The notes: generated from the letters alone by a model not told the origin. A stretch of 64,000 nucleotides of DNA from HGM04593 sp045631905 (GCA_045631905.1 JAZQVO010000015.1:1-64000), one strand, 5' to 3'. Positions 53,574 to 61,868 are shown, numbered from the stretch's first letter. Numbers and translations are program-made.

Positions 53574-55091
53574 ATGAGTGAAAGAAAAGTAAGGGTGCGC
53601 TTTGCACCCAGCCCCACAGGCCCGTTACATATAGGAGGCGTAAGAACCGCATTGTATAACTATCTTTTTGCCAAGCAACATGGTGGCGATTTGATATTCC
53701 GTATCGAGGATACCGACTCCAACCGTTTTGTTCCCGGTGCCGAGGAGTATATCTTGGAGTCTTTTCGTTGGCTCGGAATAAAATTCGACGAGGGTGTCTC
53801 TTTCGGAGGCGATTGTGGCCCCTATCGTCAGTCGGAACGTCGCGACATCTACAAAAAATATGTAAAGGTGTTGCTCGACAGCGGTAAGGCATATATAGCT
53901 TTTGACACCCCCGAAGAGCTCGAAGCGGCTCGTGCCGGCAAGGATAACTTCCAGTACGACGCATCAACCCGCATGTCGATGCGTAACTCTCTGGCGATGC
54001 CTGCCGAGGAGGTTCAGGCGTTGCTCGACAGCGGTCACCAGTATGTTGTGCGCTTTAAGGTTGAGCCGGGCGAAAAGGTTGTTGTTAATGACCTTATACG
54101 TGGTGTGGTGACAATAGACTCAACCATACTCGACGATAAAGTGCTTTATAAATCGGCCGACGAGCTACCCACATATCACCTTGCCAACATAGTCGATGAC
54201 CACTTGATGAATGTTTCGCATGTTATCCGTGGCGAGGAGTGGTTGCCTTCGGCACCCTTGCATGTTCTTCTCTATCGTGCATTTGGTTGGGAGGATACCA
54301 TGCCCTCGTTTGCCCACCTTTCATTGTTGTTGAAACCCGAGGGCAACGGCAAGCTGAGCAAGCGCGACGGCGACCGTTTGGGCTTCCCCGTCTTCCCGTT
54401 AGAGTGGCACGACCCCAAGAGCGGTGCAGTCTCTTCGGGTTTCCGCGAGAGCGACTATCTGCCCGAAGCAGTTATAAATTTCCTTGCCTTGCTTGGCTGG
54501 AACCCCGGCGATGATGTTGAGATGATGTCTATGGACGACCTCATCGCAAAATTCGACCTTGCAAAATGTAGCAAGGCAGGTGCTCGTTTCGATTACAAGA
54601 AGATGATATGGTTTAACCACGAGTATATTTTGCAGAAACCCGACAGCGAAATTGCCGAGATTTTCATGCCCGTGGTTAAGGCTCATGGCGTGGACACCGA
54701 CATGGAGGTTCTCACCAAGATTGTCTCTTTGATGAAGGGGCGTGTGAACTTTGTGCATGAACTTTGGGACGCTTGCAGTTTCTACTTCATTGCCCCCGTG
54801 GAGTATGACGAAAAAACAGCAAAGAAACGCTGGAAAGAGGATTCGGCAACAAAGATGGGCGAGCTCGCAGCTCTATTGGAGAGCCTCGACGACTTCTCTA
54901 TCGAGAACCAGGACAAGGCCGTGCACGAGTGGATAGAGGCAAAGGGCTATGGCATGGGCGAGATAATGAACGCCTTCCGTCTTGCGTTGGTAGGCGAGGG
55001 TAAAGGCCCGCAGATGTTCGACATCTCGGGTATAATAGGCAAGGAAGAGACTCTTGCTCGCCTGCATAGAGCAATAAAAGTTTTGGGCTAA
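53574..55091 (+). CDS. gltX: Glutamyl-tRNA synthetase
   Basis: This 505-residue class I synthetase has RFAPSPTGPLHIGGVRTALYN at the N-terminus (HIGH-type motif) and the KMSKS-type loop KLSKRDG. The anticodon-binding domain forms the C-terminal third. The ATG at 53574 (MSERKVRVRFAPSPTG) is chosen because the preceding in-frame residues are not part of the family. waaA follows after 12 bases and shares the promoter. Confidence 0.96.
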   Translation: MSERKVRVRFAPSPTGPLHIGGVRTALYNYLFAKQHGGDLIFRIEDTDSNRFVPGAEEYILESFRWLGIKFDEGVSFGGDCGPYRQSERRDIYKKYVKVLLDSGKAYIAFDTPEELEAARAGKDNFQYDASTRMSMRNSLAMPAEEVQALLDSGHQYVVRFKVEPGEKVVVNDLIRGVVTIDSTILDDKVLYKSADELPTYHLANIVDDHLMNVSHVIRGEEWLPSAPLHVLLYRAFGWEDTMPSFAHLSLLLKPEGNGKLSKRDGDRLGFPVFPLEWHDPKSGAVSSGFRESDYLPEAVINFLALLGWNPGDDVEMMSMDDLIAKFDLAKCSKAGARFDYKKMIWFNHEYILQKPDSEIAEIFMPVVKAHGVDTDMEVLTKIVSLMKGRVNFVHELWDACSFYFIAPVEYDEKTAKKRWKEDSATKMGELAALLESLDDFSIENQDKAVHEWIEAKGYGMGEIMNAFRLALVGEGKGPQMFDISGIIGKEETLARLHRAIKVLG

Positions 55092-55103
55092 AAAATTTGA
55101 AGT

Positions 55104-56330
55104 ATGTTGTATACTATTGGAATATATCTCTACATTGTCGCCGTGAAGCTGGCGGCGATGTTCGGGCATAAAAAAGCTAAGTTTATGCTCGAAGGGCATG
55201 CCGAGACTTTCTCTATTTTGAAGGATAAGATTAAGCCTGGTACCGACTATATATGGTTTCACGCCTCGTCGCTCGGCGAGTTTGAGCAGGGCCGTCCTCT
55301 AATCGAGAAATTCCGTGCCGAGCACCCTGAATATCGTGTTCTGCTTACATTCTTCTCTCCCTCGGGTTATAAGTCGGCTCGCAACTACCAGCAGGCCGAT
55401 GTGGTGTGCTACCTTCCTTTTGACACACCATGTAATGTAAAGCGTTTCCTTGACATAGTGAAACCCAAGATGGTGTTTTTCATAAAATATGAGTTTTGGA
55501 TAAATTTCCTCTCGTCGTTGAAAAAACGCGGTATACCCACATATAGCATCTCGTCGATATTCCGCAAGGACCAGGCGTTTTTCCGTTGGTGGGGAGGTTT
55601 TTATCGCAAGGCATTAAAATGTTTCAACCATCTCTTTGTACAGAACGAGGAGTCGAAGGCGTTGCTCGCGTCGGTGGGCGTGTCGGTTGTGACGGTTGTT
55701 GGTGATACCCGTTTCGACCGCGTTGCCAAGATCGCCGAGCAGGCACATATTCTTCCGCTTGTCGAGGCTTTTGCCGACGATAACAAAAAGATATTCATAG
55801 CCGGCAGTTCGTGGGGAGCCGATGAGGCTGTCTACATGCGATATTTCAACAAGAATAAAGGGTGGAAACTGATAGTTGCATCGCACGAGGTGAACGAAGA
55901 ACGTATAAAAGCCATCGAGGATAGCATCAACGGGTTGTGTGTGCGCTACACACAAGCAACCATGGAGGAGGTGCGTTCGGCTAAATGCCTTATAATAGAC
56001 TGCTTCGGGCTTTTGTCCTCTATTTATCGCTACGGCGATGTCGCGTATGTCGGGGGCGGTTTCGGTGTCGGCATACACAATATCCTTGAAGCGGCGGTCT
56101 ATGGTATACCGGTCTTCTTTGGGCCCAATAATAGAAAATTCCAGGAGGCTCAGCAACTTAAAGCCTGTGGCGGCGGTATCGAGGTTTCGTCGGCCGAGGA
56201 TTTTGAGAAGAAGATGCAGTTGGTGATAGACGATGCAGTTGAGTATAAGAGAGCAAGCGAGGCCGCCGGCCTTTATGTGTCGCAAAATTCGGGTGCATCG
56301 GCAAAGATTTTTAAAGTTTTAGGGCTATAA
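55104..56330 (+). CDS. waaA: 3-deoxy-D-manno-octulosonic acid (Kdo) transferase
   Basis: This 408-residue GT30 transferase attaches Kdo to lipid IVA, the first step of LPS core assembly. An N-terminal membrane anchor (MLYTIGIYLYIVAVKLAAMFG) comes first. The family motifs are WFHASSLGEFEQGRPLIE, TFFSPSGY, FIKYEFWINFL and the C-terminal VGGGFGVGIHNILEAAVYGIPVFFGPNN. It is co-transcribed with gltX and supplies the core that the 36617-40500 cluster would extend. The number of Kdo residues added cannot be told from sequence. Confidence 0.94.
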   Translation: MLYTIGIYLYIVAVKLAAMFGHKKAKFMLEGHAETFSILKDKIKPGTDYIWFHASSLGEFEQGRPLIEKFRAEHPEYRVLLTFFSPSGYKSARNYQQADVVCYLPFDTPCNVKRFLDIVKPKMVFFIKYEFWINFLSSLKKRGIPTYSISSIFRKDQAFFRWWGGFYRKALKCFNHLFVQNEESKALLASVGVSVVTVVGDTRFDRVAKIAEQAHILPLVEAFADDNKKIFIAGSSWGADEAVYMRYFNKNKGWKLIVASHEVNEERIKAIEDSINGLCVRYTQATMEEVRSAKCLIIDCFGLLSSIYRYGDVAYVGGGFGVGIHNILEAAVYGIPVFFGPNNRKFQEAQQLKACGGGIEVSSAEDFEKKMQLVIDDAVEYKRASEAAGLYVSQNSGASAKIFKVLGL

Positions 56331-56375
56331 ACGGAAAATCCTTTCGTTGAACGATGCTTGTTTGGCGAAAAATGT

Positions 56376-56383
56376 TATCTTCG
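56376..56383 (+). promoter_or_regulatory. Candidate promoter -7 box for mdh
   Basis: TATCTTCG lies 59 bases before the mdh start. A TTTG at 56361 is too close to be the -33 box. Confidence 0.35.
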
Positions 56384-56442
56384 CAAAGGAGAAAGAACAG
56401 AATAAAAAAACTGACAACAATAATAATTTAAATTTTAGGATT

Positions 56443-57435
56443 ATGCAGTATTTGACAAATGAAAAATTGACAATCGTTGGTGCCGGCGGTATGATCGGTT
56501 CTAACATGGTACAGTGTGCTTTGATGTTAGGTCTTACTCCCAACATCTGTTTGTACGATATCTTCGAGCCCGGCGTTCATGGTGTAGCCGACGAGATGGC
56601 TCATTGCGGTTTCCCCGGTGCAAATATCACCTGGACAACTAACCCCGAGGAGGCTTTCACAGGCGCTAAATATATTGTATCTTCGGGTGGTGCACCCCGT
56701 AAAGAGGGTATGACTCGCGAGGATTTGTTGAAGGGTAACTGCCAGATTGCTGCTGAGTTTGGCGATTTTATCAAGAAATATTGCCCCGATGTTAAACATG
56801 TGGTTGTAATCTTCAACCCTGCCGACGTAACAGCCCTCACAGCTCTTATCCACTCAGGCTTGAAACCCAACCAACTGACATCTTTGGCAGCTCTCGACTC
56901 TACACGTTTGCAACAGGCTCTTGCCAAAGAGTTCGGCGTTCAGCAGGACAAGGTAACAGGTGCCAACACTTACGGTGGTCACGGCGAGCAGATGGCTGTG
57001 TTTGCTTCTCAGGTTAAAATCGATGGCAAGCCTTTGGCAGAGATGGGCTTGACCGAGGAGCGTTGGGCTGAGATTAAACACAATACCGTTCAGGGTGGTT
57101 CTAACATCATCAAACTTCGTGGTCGCTCATCGTTCCAGAGCCCCTCGTACTGCGCTATCAAGATGATTGAGGCCGCCATGGGTGGTGCTCCCTACACACT
57201 CCCCGCAGGTTGCTATGTTAATAACGCGGAGTTGGGCTACAAGAATGTGATGATGGCTATGCCTACCACAATCGACGCCGACGGTGTTCACTATGTAGCT
57301 CCTCAGGGTACAGCAGAGGAGATGGCGGCATTGCAGTCTTCTGTTGAGCACTTGGGCAAAATGCGCGACGAGATTATCGCTCTCGGTATTATCCCCGCAG
57401 TTGAGGAGTGGAACACTCTTAACCCCAATCTTTAA
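56443..57435 (+). CDS. mdh: Malate dehydrogenase
   Basis: This 330-residue NAD-dependent enzyme interconverts malate and oxaloacetate. It belongs to the Bacteroidetes-type LDH/MDH branch (MQYLTNEKLTIVGAGGMIGSNM at the N-terminus, GxGGxxG nucleotide loop). NPADV and the catalytic His region TYGGHGEQMAVF are present. In these fermenters it feeds the fumarate and succinate branch. The ATG at 56443 is preferred to one 96 bases upstream because it gives the family N-terminus. Strong codon bias and a terminator just after point to a highly expressed single gene. Confidence 0.93.
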   Translation: MQYLTNEKLTIVGAGGMIGSNMVQCALMLGLTPNICLYDIFEPGVHGVADEMAHCGFPGANITWTTNPEEAFTGAKYIVSSGGAPRKEGMTREDLLKGNCQIAAEFGDFIKKYCPDVKHVVVIFNPADVTALTALIHSGLKPNQLTSLAALDSTRLQQALAKEFGVQQDKVTGANTYGGHGEQMAVFASQVKIDGKPLAEMGLTEERWAEIKHNTVQGGSNIIKLRGRSSFQSPSYCAIKMIEAAMGGAPYTLPAGCYVNNAELGYKNVMMAMPTTIDADGVHYVAPQGTAEEMAALQSSVEHLGKMRDEIIALGIIPAVEEWNTLNPNL

Positions 57436-57459
57436 TAAATCCTGTATATAAATAGGGCG

Positions 57460-57495
57460 GAGGACAAAGGGTTTTGCCCCTTTGTCCTCTTTTTT
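57460..57495 (+). terminator. Terminator after mdh
   Basis: GAGGACAAAGGG (57460-57471) pairs with CCCTTTGTCCTC (57478-57489), followed by a T run. Confidence 0.9.
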
Positions 57496-57517
57496 GAGCA
57501 AAAAAAGTCGTAAAAGT

Positions 57518-57548
57518 TTTGCCAATTAAGAAATTGTGTCTAATTTTG
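57518..57548 (+). promoter_or_regulatory. Promoter for rpsU
   Basis: TTTG (57518-57521), 19 bases, then TAATTTTG (57541-57548), 52 bases before rpsU. Confidence 0.6.
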
Positions 57549-57600
57549 CGCCACATTTTGTACAAACGATAATAATATAAACGTAAAATATAGATAGGAA

Positions 57601-57792
57601 ATGGTTGTAGTACCTGTTAAAGAGGGTGAGAACATTGAGAGAGCTCTCAAAAAATTCAAAAGAAAATTCGAGAAAACCGGTGTAATTAAAGAGTTGCGTG
57701 CACGTCAGCAGTTTGACAAGCCTTCTGTTCTTAAAAGATTGAAGATGGAGCATGCTATTTATGTTCAGAAACTTCGTGCAAACGAGGAATAA
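57601..57792 (+). CDS. rpsU: 30S ribosomal protein S21
   Basis: This 63-residue basic protein starts MVVVPVKEGENIERALKKFKRKFEKTG, a normal bS21. In Bacteroidia bS21, with bS18 and bS6, covers the 16S anti-Shine-Dalgarno tail, which explains why most genes here lack such a sequence. Its own start has only AGGAA touching the ATG, so no well-spaced Shine-Dalgarno. It heads the rpsU-xerC-hpf-tRNA-tuf series. Confidence 0.96.
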   Translation: MVVVPVKEGENIERALKKFKRKFEKTGVIKELRARQQFDKPSVLKRLKMEHAIYVQKLRANEE

Positions 57793-57833
57793 AAAACTTG
57801 CATCTTTTCTTGTTTTTTAATTTAATCTGATTT

Positions 57834-57873
57834 ATATTCGTTGCCGTAAGATACTTCTTGCGGCAACGAATAT
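57834..57873 (+). promoter_or_regulatory. Hairpin covering the xerC start codon
   Basis: ATATTCGTTGCCG (57834-57846) pairs perfectly over 13 bases with CGGCAACGAATAT (57861-57873). The 3' arm includes the first two bases of the xerC ATG (57872-57874). There is no following T run, so it is more likely to act on translation or as an attenuator than as a plain terminator of rpsU. Confidence 0.55.
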
Positions 57874-58759
57874 GTTTATAGACACATTTATAGGGCACCT
57901 TAAAAACGAGCGTAATTACTCGTTGCATACGTTAAGGGCGTATGCAGGTGATCTTCGTGCCTTTGAGAAATATCTTAGTGAGGTGGACGAGGGCTTGTCG
58001 TTGGTCGATGCCGACGCCGACCTTGTGCGTGCTTGGGTTGCAGGCCTCATGGAGGAGGGTGGTGCATCGAGTTCGGTTTGTAGAAAGCTGAGTTCGTTGC
58101 GCTCTTTTTATTCATATATGCGTCGTGTCAAAGCCGATGCGCAGAACCCGGCGGTCGAGGTCTCGGGTCCCAAGGTGCGAAAGCGGTTACCCGTGTTTGT
58201 AAAAGAGGAGGAGCTCGACAGGCTCATCGACGAGGTCTCTTTTGGCGAAGGCTATTTGGCGTGTCGCGACAGGGCTATAATCCTCTGCTTCTACGAGACA
58301 GGCATGCGACTCTCCGAGCTTGTCGGGTTAAATGTAGCGTCGGTCGATATGAACGCCTGCCGGCTTAAAGTGAGAGGCAAGCGCGACAAGGAACGTATAA
58401 TACCTTTTGCGTCCGAGTTGTTGCGGGATTTTGAGACCTACCTTGCGAGCCGTGCCGAAGTTGCTCCCGAAGGCGAAGAGGCACTCTTTCTTTCGCCATC
58501 GGGCACCCGCGTGACAACATCACAAGTTTATCGCGTTGTGCAAAAACGGTTGAAAGGCGCAACCGGTGCATCGAAGAGAAGTCCGCACGTCCTGCGTCAC
58601 AGTTTTGCGACCGCGATGCTGAACAACAACGCCGAACTTATGGCCGTTAAAGAGCTGTTGGGGCACGAAAGGCTTGCCACTACCGAAATTTACACCCATC
58701 TTACATTCGAGGAGTTGAAACGTTATTATGATAAGGCTCACCCAAGAGCCGGTAATTAA
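57872..58759 (+). CDS. xerC: Tyrosine recombinase XerC/XerD
   Basis: This 295-residue chromosome-dimer resolvase has an N-terminal SAM-like core-binding domain (DTFIGHLKNERNYSLHTLRAYAGDL). The catalytic domain has the conserved Arg in GMRLSELVGL, HVLRHSFATAML (His-x-x-Arg), LLGHERLATTEIYTHL (His/Trp position) and the nucleophilic Tyr in KRYYDKAHPRA. Its length is typical of a housekeeping Xer protein, not of a phage or transposon integrase, and no att site or mobile gene is near. The ATG lies inside a 13-base hairpin. hpf follows 23 bases after its stop. I cannot tell XerC from XerD. Confidence 0.9.
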   Translation: MFIDTFIGHLKNERNYSLHTLRAYAGDLRAFEKYLSEVDEGLSLVDADADLVRAWVAGLMEEGGASSSVCRKLSSLRSFYSYMRRVKADAQNPAVEVSGPKVRKRLPVFVKEEELDRLIDEVSFGEGYLACRDRAIILCFYETGMRLSELVGLNVASVDMNACRLKVRGKRDKERIIPFASELLRDFETYLASRAEVAPEGEEALFLSPSGTRVTTSQVYRVVQKRLKGATGASKRSPHVLRHSFATAMLNNNAELMAVKELLGHERLATTEIYTHLTFEELKRYYDKAHPRAGN

Positions 58760-58767
58760 TTTAATAA

Positions 58768-58775
58768 AAAGGAGG
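58768..58775 (+). promoter_or_regulatory. Strong Shine-Dalgarno sequence of hpf
   Basis: AAAGGAGG lies seven bases before the hpf ATG, an optimal match to the 16S tail. It is one of only two perfect, well-placed matches in the window. Confidence 0.75.
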
Positions 58776-58782
58776 ATTTATT

Positions 58783-59076
58783 ATGGAGACAAGAATTCAA
58801 TCGGTTCATTTTGATGCTTCGGCACAGTTGTTGGAATTTGTAGAGAAGAAAGTTGCGAAAGTTGAGAAATTTTGCGAAGGTGCTACCGCTTTGGAGGTAA
58901 CCATGAAATTAATAAAACCCGAAACGGCTATGAATAAAGAGGTGTCAATTCGTCTTTCTTCGGGTGCCGGCGAGATGTTTGCTTCGAAAATTTCCGACAC
59001 ATTTGAGGACGCTTTGTTGGCAACAATAGATGCTTTAAAGGTGCAAATCGAGAAAAAACGCGAAAAATCTAAGTAA
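58783..59076 (+). CDS. hpf: Ribosome hibernation-promoting factor
   Basis: This 97-residue protein is of the short HPF/RaiA family (METRIQSVHFDASAQLLEFVEKKVAKVEKF). These proteins fold as beta-alpha-beta and bind the 30S decoding groove, parking ribosomes in stationary phase. It lacks the C-terminal dimerisation domain of long HPF. It is third in the rpsU-xerC-hpf series and is translated from a strong Shine-Dalgarno sequence unlike its neighbours. tRNA-Thr follows after 94 bases, with its own promoter. Confidence 0.9.
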   Translation: METRIQSVHFDASAQLLEFVEKKVAKVEKFCEGATALEVTMKLIKPETAMNKEVSIRLSSGAGEMFASKISDTFEDALLATIDALKVQIEKKREKSK

Positions 59077-59101
59077 AAATGAAAAAAAACTTCGAAAAAG
59101 T

Positions 59102-59131
59102 TTTGTGAATAAAAAAAAAGCTGTACATTTG
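59102..59131 (+). promoter_or_regulatory. Promoter for the tRNA-tuf operon
   Basis: TTTG (59102-59105), 18 bases, then TACATTTG (59124-59131), 40 bases before tRNA-Thr. The -7 box sits within the left arm of an 11-base inverted repeat. Confidence 0.55.
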
Positions 59132-59168
59132 CACTCGCTTTACAACGGTAACAGCACGCAAATGTACA
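59122..59168 (+). repeat. 11-base perfect inverted repeat before tRNA-Thr
   Basis: TGTACATTTGC (59122-59132), 25 bases, then GCAAATGTACA (59158-59168). The left arm contains the -7 box and the right arm ends two bases before the tRNA. It may be an operator or a processing structure. Confidence 0.6.
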
Positions 59169-59170
59169 AT

Positions 59171-59244
59171 GCCTCTTTAGCTCAGTTGGCCAGAGCACGT
59201 GATTTGTAATCTCGGGGTCGTTGGTTCGAATCCGACAAGAGGCT
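59171..59244 (+). tRNA. tRNA-Thr (UGU)
   Basis: Acceptor GCCTCTT pairs with AAGAGGC, the anticodon loop is TTTGTAA (anticodon TGT), and the T arm is GTTGGTTCGAATCCGAC. No CCA is encoded. Confidence 0.93.
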
Positions 59245-59313
59245 CAAAGAAAAAGAAAGTGCGCAAGTTGCAAGTTGTAAGTTGTCGCAAATGCGTTTTC
59301 TGAAATAGTGGCA

Positions 59314-59396
59314 GGGCAAATTCCAGAGTGGCCAAATGGGGCAGACTGTAAATCTGCTGTCTTTCGACTTCGGTGGTTCGAATCCATCTTTGCCCA
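59314..59396 (+). tRNA. tRNA-Tyr (GUA)
   Basis: Acceptor GGGCAAA pairs with TTTGCCC, the anticodon loop is CTGTAAA (anticodon GTA), and there is a long variable arm as expected for tRNA-Tyr. Confidence 0.94.
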
Positions 59397-59493
59397 CAAT
59401 GTGTTGAAAAAGAGAATGCAAACCAGCCTCGACGGCTCTTAATCAAATTAAAGCTGTCAATGTTTGTTTGCAAATTCTTTATGTAAACGTATT

Positions 59494-59566
59494 GCGGAAG
59501 TAGCTCAGTTGATAGAGCACTAGCCTTCCAAGCTGGGGGTCGCGGGTTTGAGCCCCGTCTTCCGCT
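59494..59566 (+). tRNA. tRNA-Gly (UCC)
   Basis: Acceptor GCGGAAG pairs with CTTCCGC, the anticodon loop is CTTCCAA (anticodon TCC), and the T loop is GGGTTTGAGCCC. Confidence 0.93.
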
Positions 59567-59576
59567 CTTTTTCAAC

Positions 59577-59648
<72 letters not shown>

Positions 59649-59739
59649 CTGAAGAAGAGCTTTCTTGTCTTGAATAGTCAAGCACAAGTATAAACTACAG
59701 ATATTGGTAAATATATTGTTATAATTAAAGCTTAAAACT

Positions 59740-60924
59740 ATGGCAAAAGAAAAATTTGAACGTTCCAAACCCCACGTAAACATCGGAACTATCGGTCACG
59801 TAGACCACGGTAAGACTACTTTGACTGCTGCTATCACAACAGTATTGGCAAAGAAAGGTCTTTCAGAGTTGAAATCATTTGATCAGATTGATAACGCTCC
59901 CGAGGAGAAAGAGCGTGGTATTACAATTAACACAGCTCACGTTGAGTATCAGACTGAGAATCGTCACTATGCACACGTAGACTGCCCCGGTCACGCCGAC
60001 TATGTAAAGAACATGGTAACTGGTGCTGCTCAGATGGACGGTGCTATCATCGTTTGTGCTGCTACTGACGGTCCTATGCCCCAGACTCGTGAGCACATCC
60101 TTCTCGCTCGTCAGGTAAACGTTCCCCGCTTGGTTGTATTCTTGAACAAGTGCGACGTTGTTGATGACGCTGAGATGCTCGAGCTCGTTGAGATGGAGAT
60201 GCGTGAGCTCCTCGCTTTCTACGATTTCGATGGCGACAACACTCCTATCATTCGCGGTTCTGCACTTGGTGCTTTGAACGGTGTTGCTGAGTGGGAAGAA
60301 AAGATCATGGAGCTTATGGCTGCTTGTGATACATGGATTCCCCTTCCTCCCCGTGATATCGACAAACCCTTCTTGATGCCCGTTGAGGACGTATTCTCGA
60401 TCACAGGTCGTGGTACTGTTGCAACAGGTCGTATCGAGACCGGTGTTGTTAAGGTAGGTGACGAGGTTGAGATCCTCGGTCTTGGCGAGAACAAGAAAAC
60501 AGTCGTTACAGGTGTTGAGATGTTCCGTAAACTTCTTGACCTCGGTGAGGCTGGTGACAACGTAGGTTTGTTGCTCCGTGGTGTTGATAAGAACGAGATC
60601 AAACGTGGTATGGTACTTTGCCACCCCGGTCAGATCAAACCTTACGACACATTCGAGGCTCAGGTTTATATCTTGAAGAAAGAAGAGGGTGGTCGTCACA
60701 CATCATTCCGTAACAAATATCGTCCTCAGTTCTACCTCCGTACAATGGACTGTACAGGTGAGATCTCTCTCCCCGCAGACGTTGAGATGGTAATGCCCGG
60801 TGATAACTTGACAATCACAGTTAAGTTGATCTATCCCGTAGCATTGAACGAGGGTCTGACATTCGCTATCCGTGAGGGTGGTCGCACAGTAGGTGCTGGT
60901 CAGATTACAAAAGTTATCGAATAA
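59740..60924 (+). CDS. tuf: Elongation factor Tu
   Basis: EF-Tu is a 394-residue GTPase that delivers aminoacyl-tRNA to the ribosome. G1 is GHVDHGKT (19-26), G3 DCPGHADY and G4 NKCD. Domains II and III are complete. The codon bias is extreme, as expected for one of the most abundant proteins. It lies inside the tRNA-tuf-tRNA-secE operon, and a hairpin separates it from tRNA-Trp. Confidence 0.98.
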   Translation: MAKEKFERSKPHVNIGTIGHVDHGKTTLTAAITTVLAKKGLSELKSFDQIDNAPEEKERGITINTAHVEYQTENRHYAHVDCPGHADYVKNMVTGAAQMDGAIIVCAATDGPMPQTREHILLARQVNVPRLVVFLNKCDVVDDAEMLELVEMEMRELLAFYDFDGDNTPIIRGSALGALNGVAEWEEKIMELMAACDTWIPLPPRDIDKPFLMPVEDVFSITGRGTVATGRIETGVVKVGDEVEILGLGENKKTVVTGVEMFRKLLDLGEAGDNVGLLLRGVDKNEIKRGMVLCHPGQIKPYDTFEAQVYILKKEEGGRHTSFRNKYRPQFYLRTMDCTGEISLPADVEMVMPGDNLTITVKLIYPVALNEGLTFAIREGGRTVGAGQITKVIE

Positions 60925-60946
60925 TTCGACTAGACTTTAAATAAAG

Positions 60947-60978
60947 ATATTGGCTTTCCGGAGTTGGAGAGCCAATAT
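60947..60978 (+). terminator. Hairpin between tuf and tRNA-Trp
   Basis: ATATTGGCTTTCC pairs with GGAGAGCCAATAT (13 pairs, one G-T), followed by only TT before the tRNA. It is probably a partial terminator or a processing site rather than a full stop. Confidence 0.55.
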
Positions 60979-60980
60979 TT

Positions 60981-61056
60981 ACGGGAATAGCTCAGTTGGT
61001 AGAGCACTGGTCTCCAAAACCAGGTGTCGGGAGTTCGAGCCTCTCTTCCCGTGCCA
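60981..61056 (+). tRNA. tRNA-Trp (CCA)
   Basis: Acceptor ACGGGAA pairs with TTCCCGT, the anticodon loop is CTCCAAA (anticodon CCA), and the 3' CCA is encoded. Its position between tuf and secE is conserved in many bacteria. Confidence 0.94.
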
Positions 61057-61070
61057 TAAAATAATTAATT

Positions 61071-61262
61071 ATGCTGACAAGATTTGTTAACTATTGTAAG
61101 CTGTCTTACAATGAGCTAGTGCATAAAACAACTTGGCCCACAAGCAAGCAGCTGACGAGCCAAGCTATACTTGTATTAGTGGCAGCTTTATTGATTGCGG
61201 CAGTAGTGCTCGTAATGGATCAAGTGTTTCAGTTTATCATGAATTTGGTATATCCCAACTAA
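61071..61262 (+). CDS. secE: Preprotein translocase subunit SecE
   Basis: This 63-residue short SecE stabilises SecY in the translocon. It has a cytoplasmic amphipathic helix (NYCKLSYNELVHKTTWPTSKQLTSQ) and a single membrane helix (AILVLVAALLIAAVVLVMDQVFQFI). It is coupled to nusG, which starts 10 bases after its stop. Confidence 0.93.
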   Translation: MLTRFVNYCKLSYNELVHKTTWPTSKQLTSQAILVLVAALLIAAVVLVMDQVFQFIMNLVYPN

Positions 61263-61272
61263 TTTTATATAA

Positions 61273-61812
61273 ATGGCTGAAGGTAATAAGAAGTGGTATG
61301 TTTTGCGTGCAGTAAGCGGCAAAGAGACAAAGGTGAAGGAATACATCGAAACCGATGTTAAACTTCGCGGTCTTACCGATTTTGTCTCTCAGGTGCTTAT
61401 ACCCACAGAAAAAGTGGTACAAGTGCGCAACGGCAAACGCATTGTGAAGGAGAAGAGTTACCTCCCCGGCTATGTGTTGGTTGAAGCCGATTTGGTTGGT
61501 GAAATAGCATTCCTCTTGCGCAATACACCAAATGTATTGGGTTTCTTGGGCGGTGCTGAACCTACTCCCATTCGTCAGGCTGAGATTAACAGAATCTTGG
61601 GAACAGTTGATGAACTGCAAGAGGCTCCCGAGGAGAATACTTTGGAGTTTGTTATAGGAGAGACCGTAAAGGTAAACTCGGGTCCTTTCTCGGGTTTCAA
61701 TGGTACTATCGAAGAGATAAATACGGAGAAGAAACGTCTGAAAGTTATGGTAAAGATATTCGGGCGCAGTACTCCTGTCGATTTAGGTTACATGCAAGTA
61801 GATAAAGAGTGA
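61273..61812 (+). CDS. nusG: Transcription termination/antitermination protein NusG
   Basis: NusG is a 179-residue elongation factor that binds RNA polymerase and links it to Rho or the ribosome. The N-terminal NGN domain (KKWYVLRAVSGKETKVKEYIE, SYLPGYVLVEADL) is followed by a C-terminal KOW domain (VNSGPFSGFNGTIEEINTEKKRLKVMVKIFGR). The length is standard. It lies between secE and rplK, the usual order. Confidence 0.96.
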   Translation: MAEGNKKWYVLRAVSGKETKVKEYIETDVKLRGLTDFVSQVLIPTEKVVQVRNGKRIVKEKSYLPGYVLVEADLVGEIAFLLRNTPNVLGFLGGAEPTPIRQAEINRILGTVDELQEAPEENTLEFVIGETVKVNSGPFSGFNGTIEEINTEKKRLKVMVKIFGRSTPVDLGYMQVDKE

Positions 61813-61868
61813 TGCGGCTTCCACACATCGCTCTAAAATGTTGTTAATTTTATAGATTTTTTTTTACA

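Noticed and set aside
57872..58759. Tyrosine recombinase as sign of an integrated element
   Set aside because: Length and neighbours (rpsU, hpf, tRNAs, tuf) are those of housekeeping Xer; no phage, transposon or att repeat is near.
59875..60699. 274-codon minus-strand frame
   Set aside because: Antisense to tuf; arises from its biased codon use.
61813..61868. Possible L1-binding autoregulatory leader before rplK
   Set aside because: The 56-base gap is A/T rich and I could not identify a convincing L1-site-like structure.
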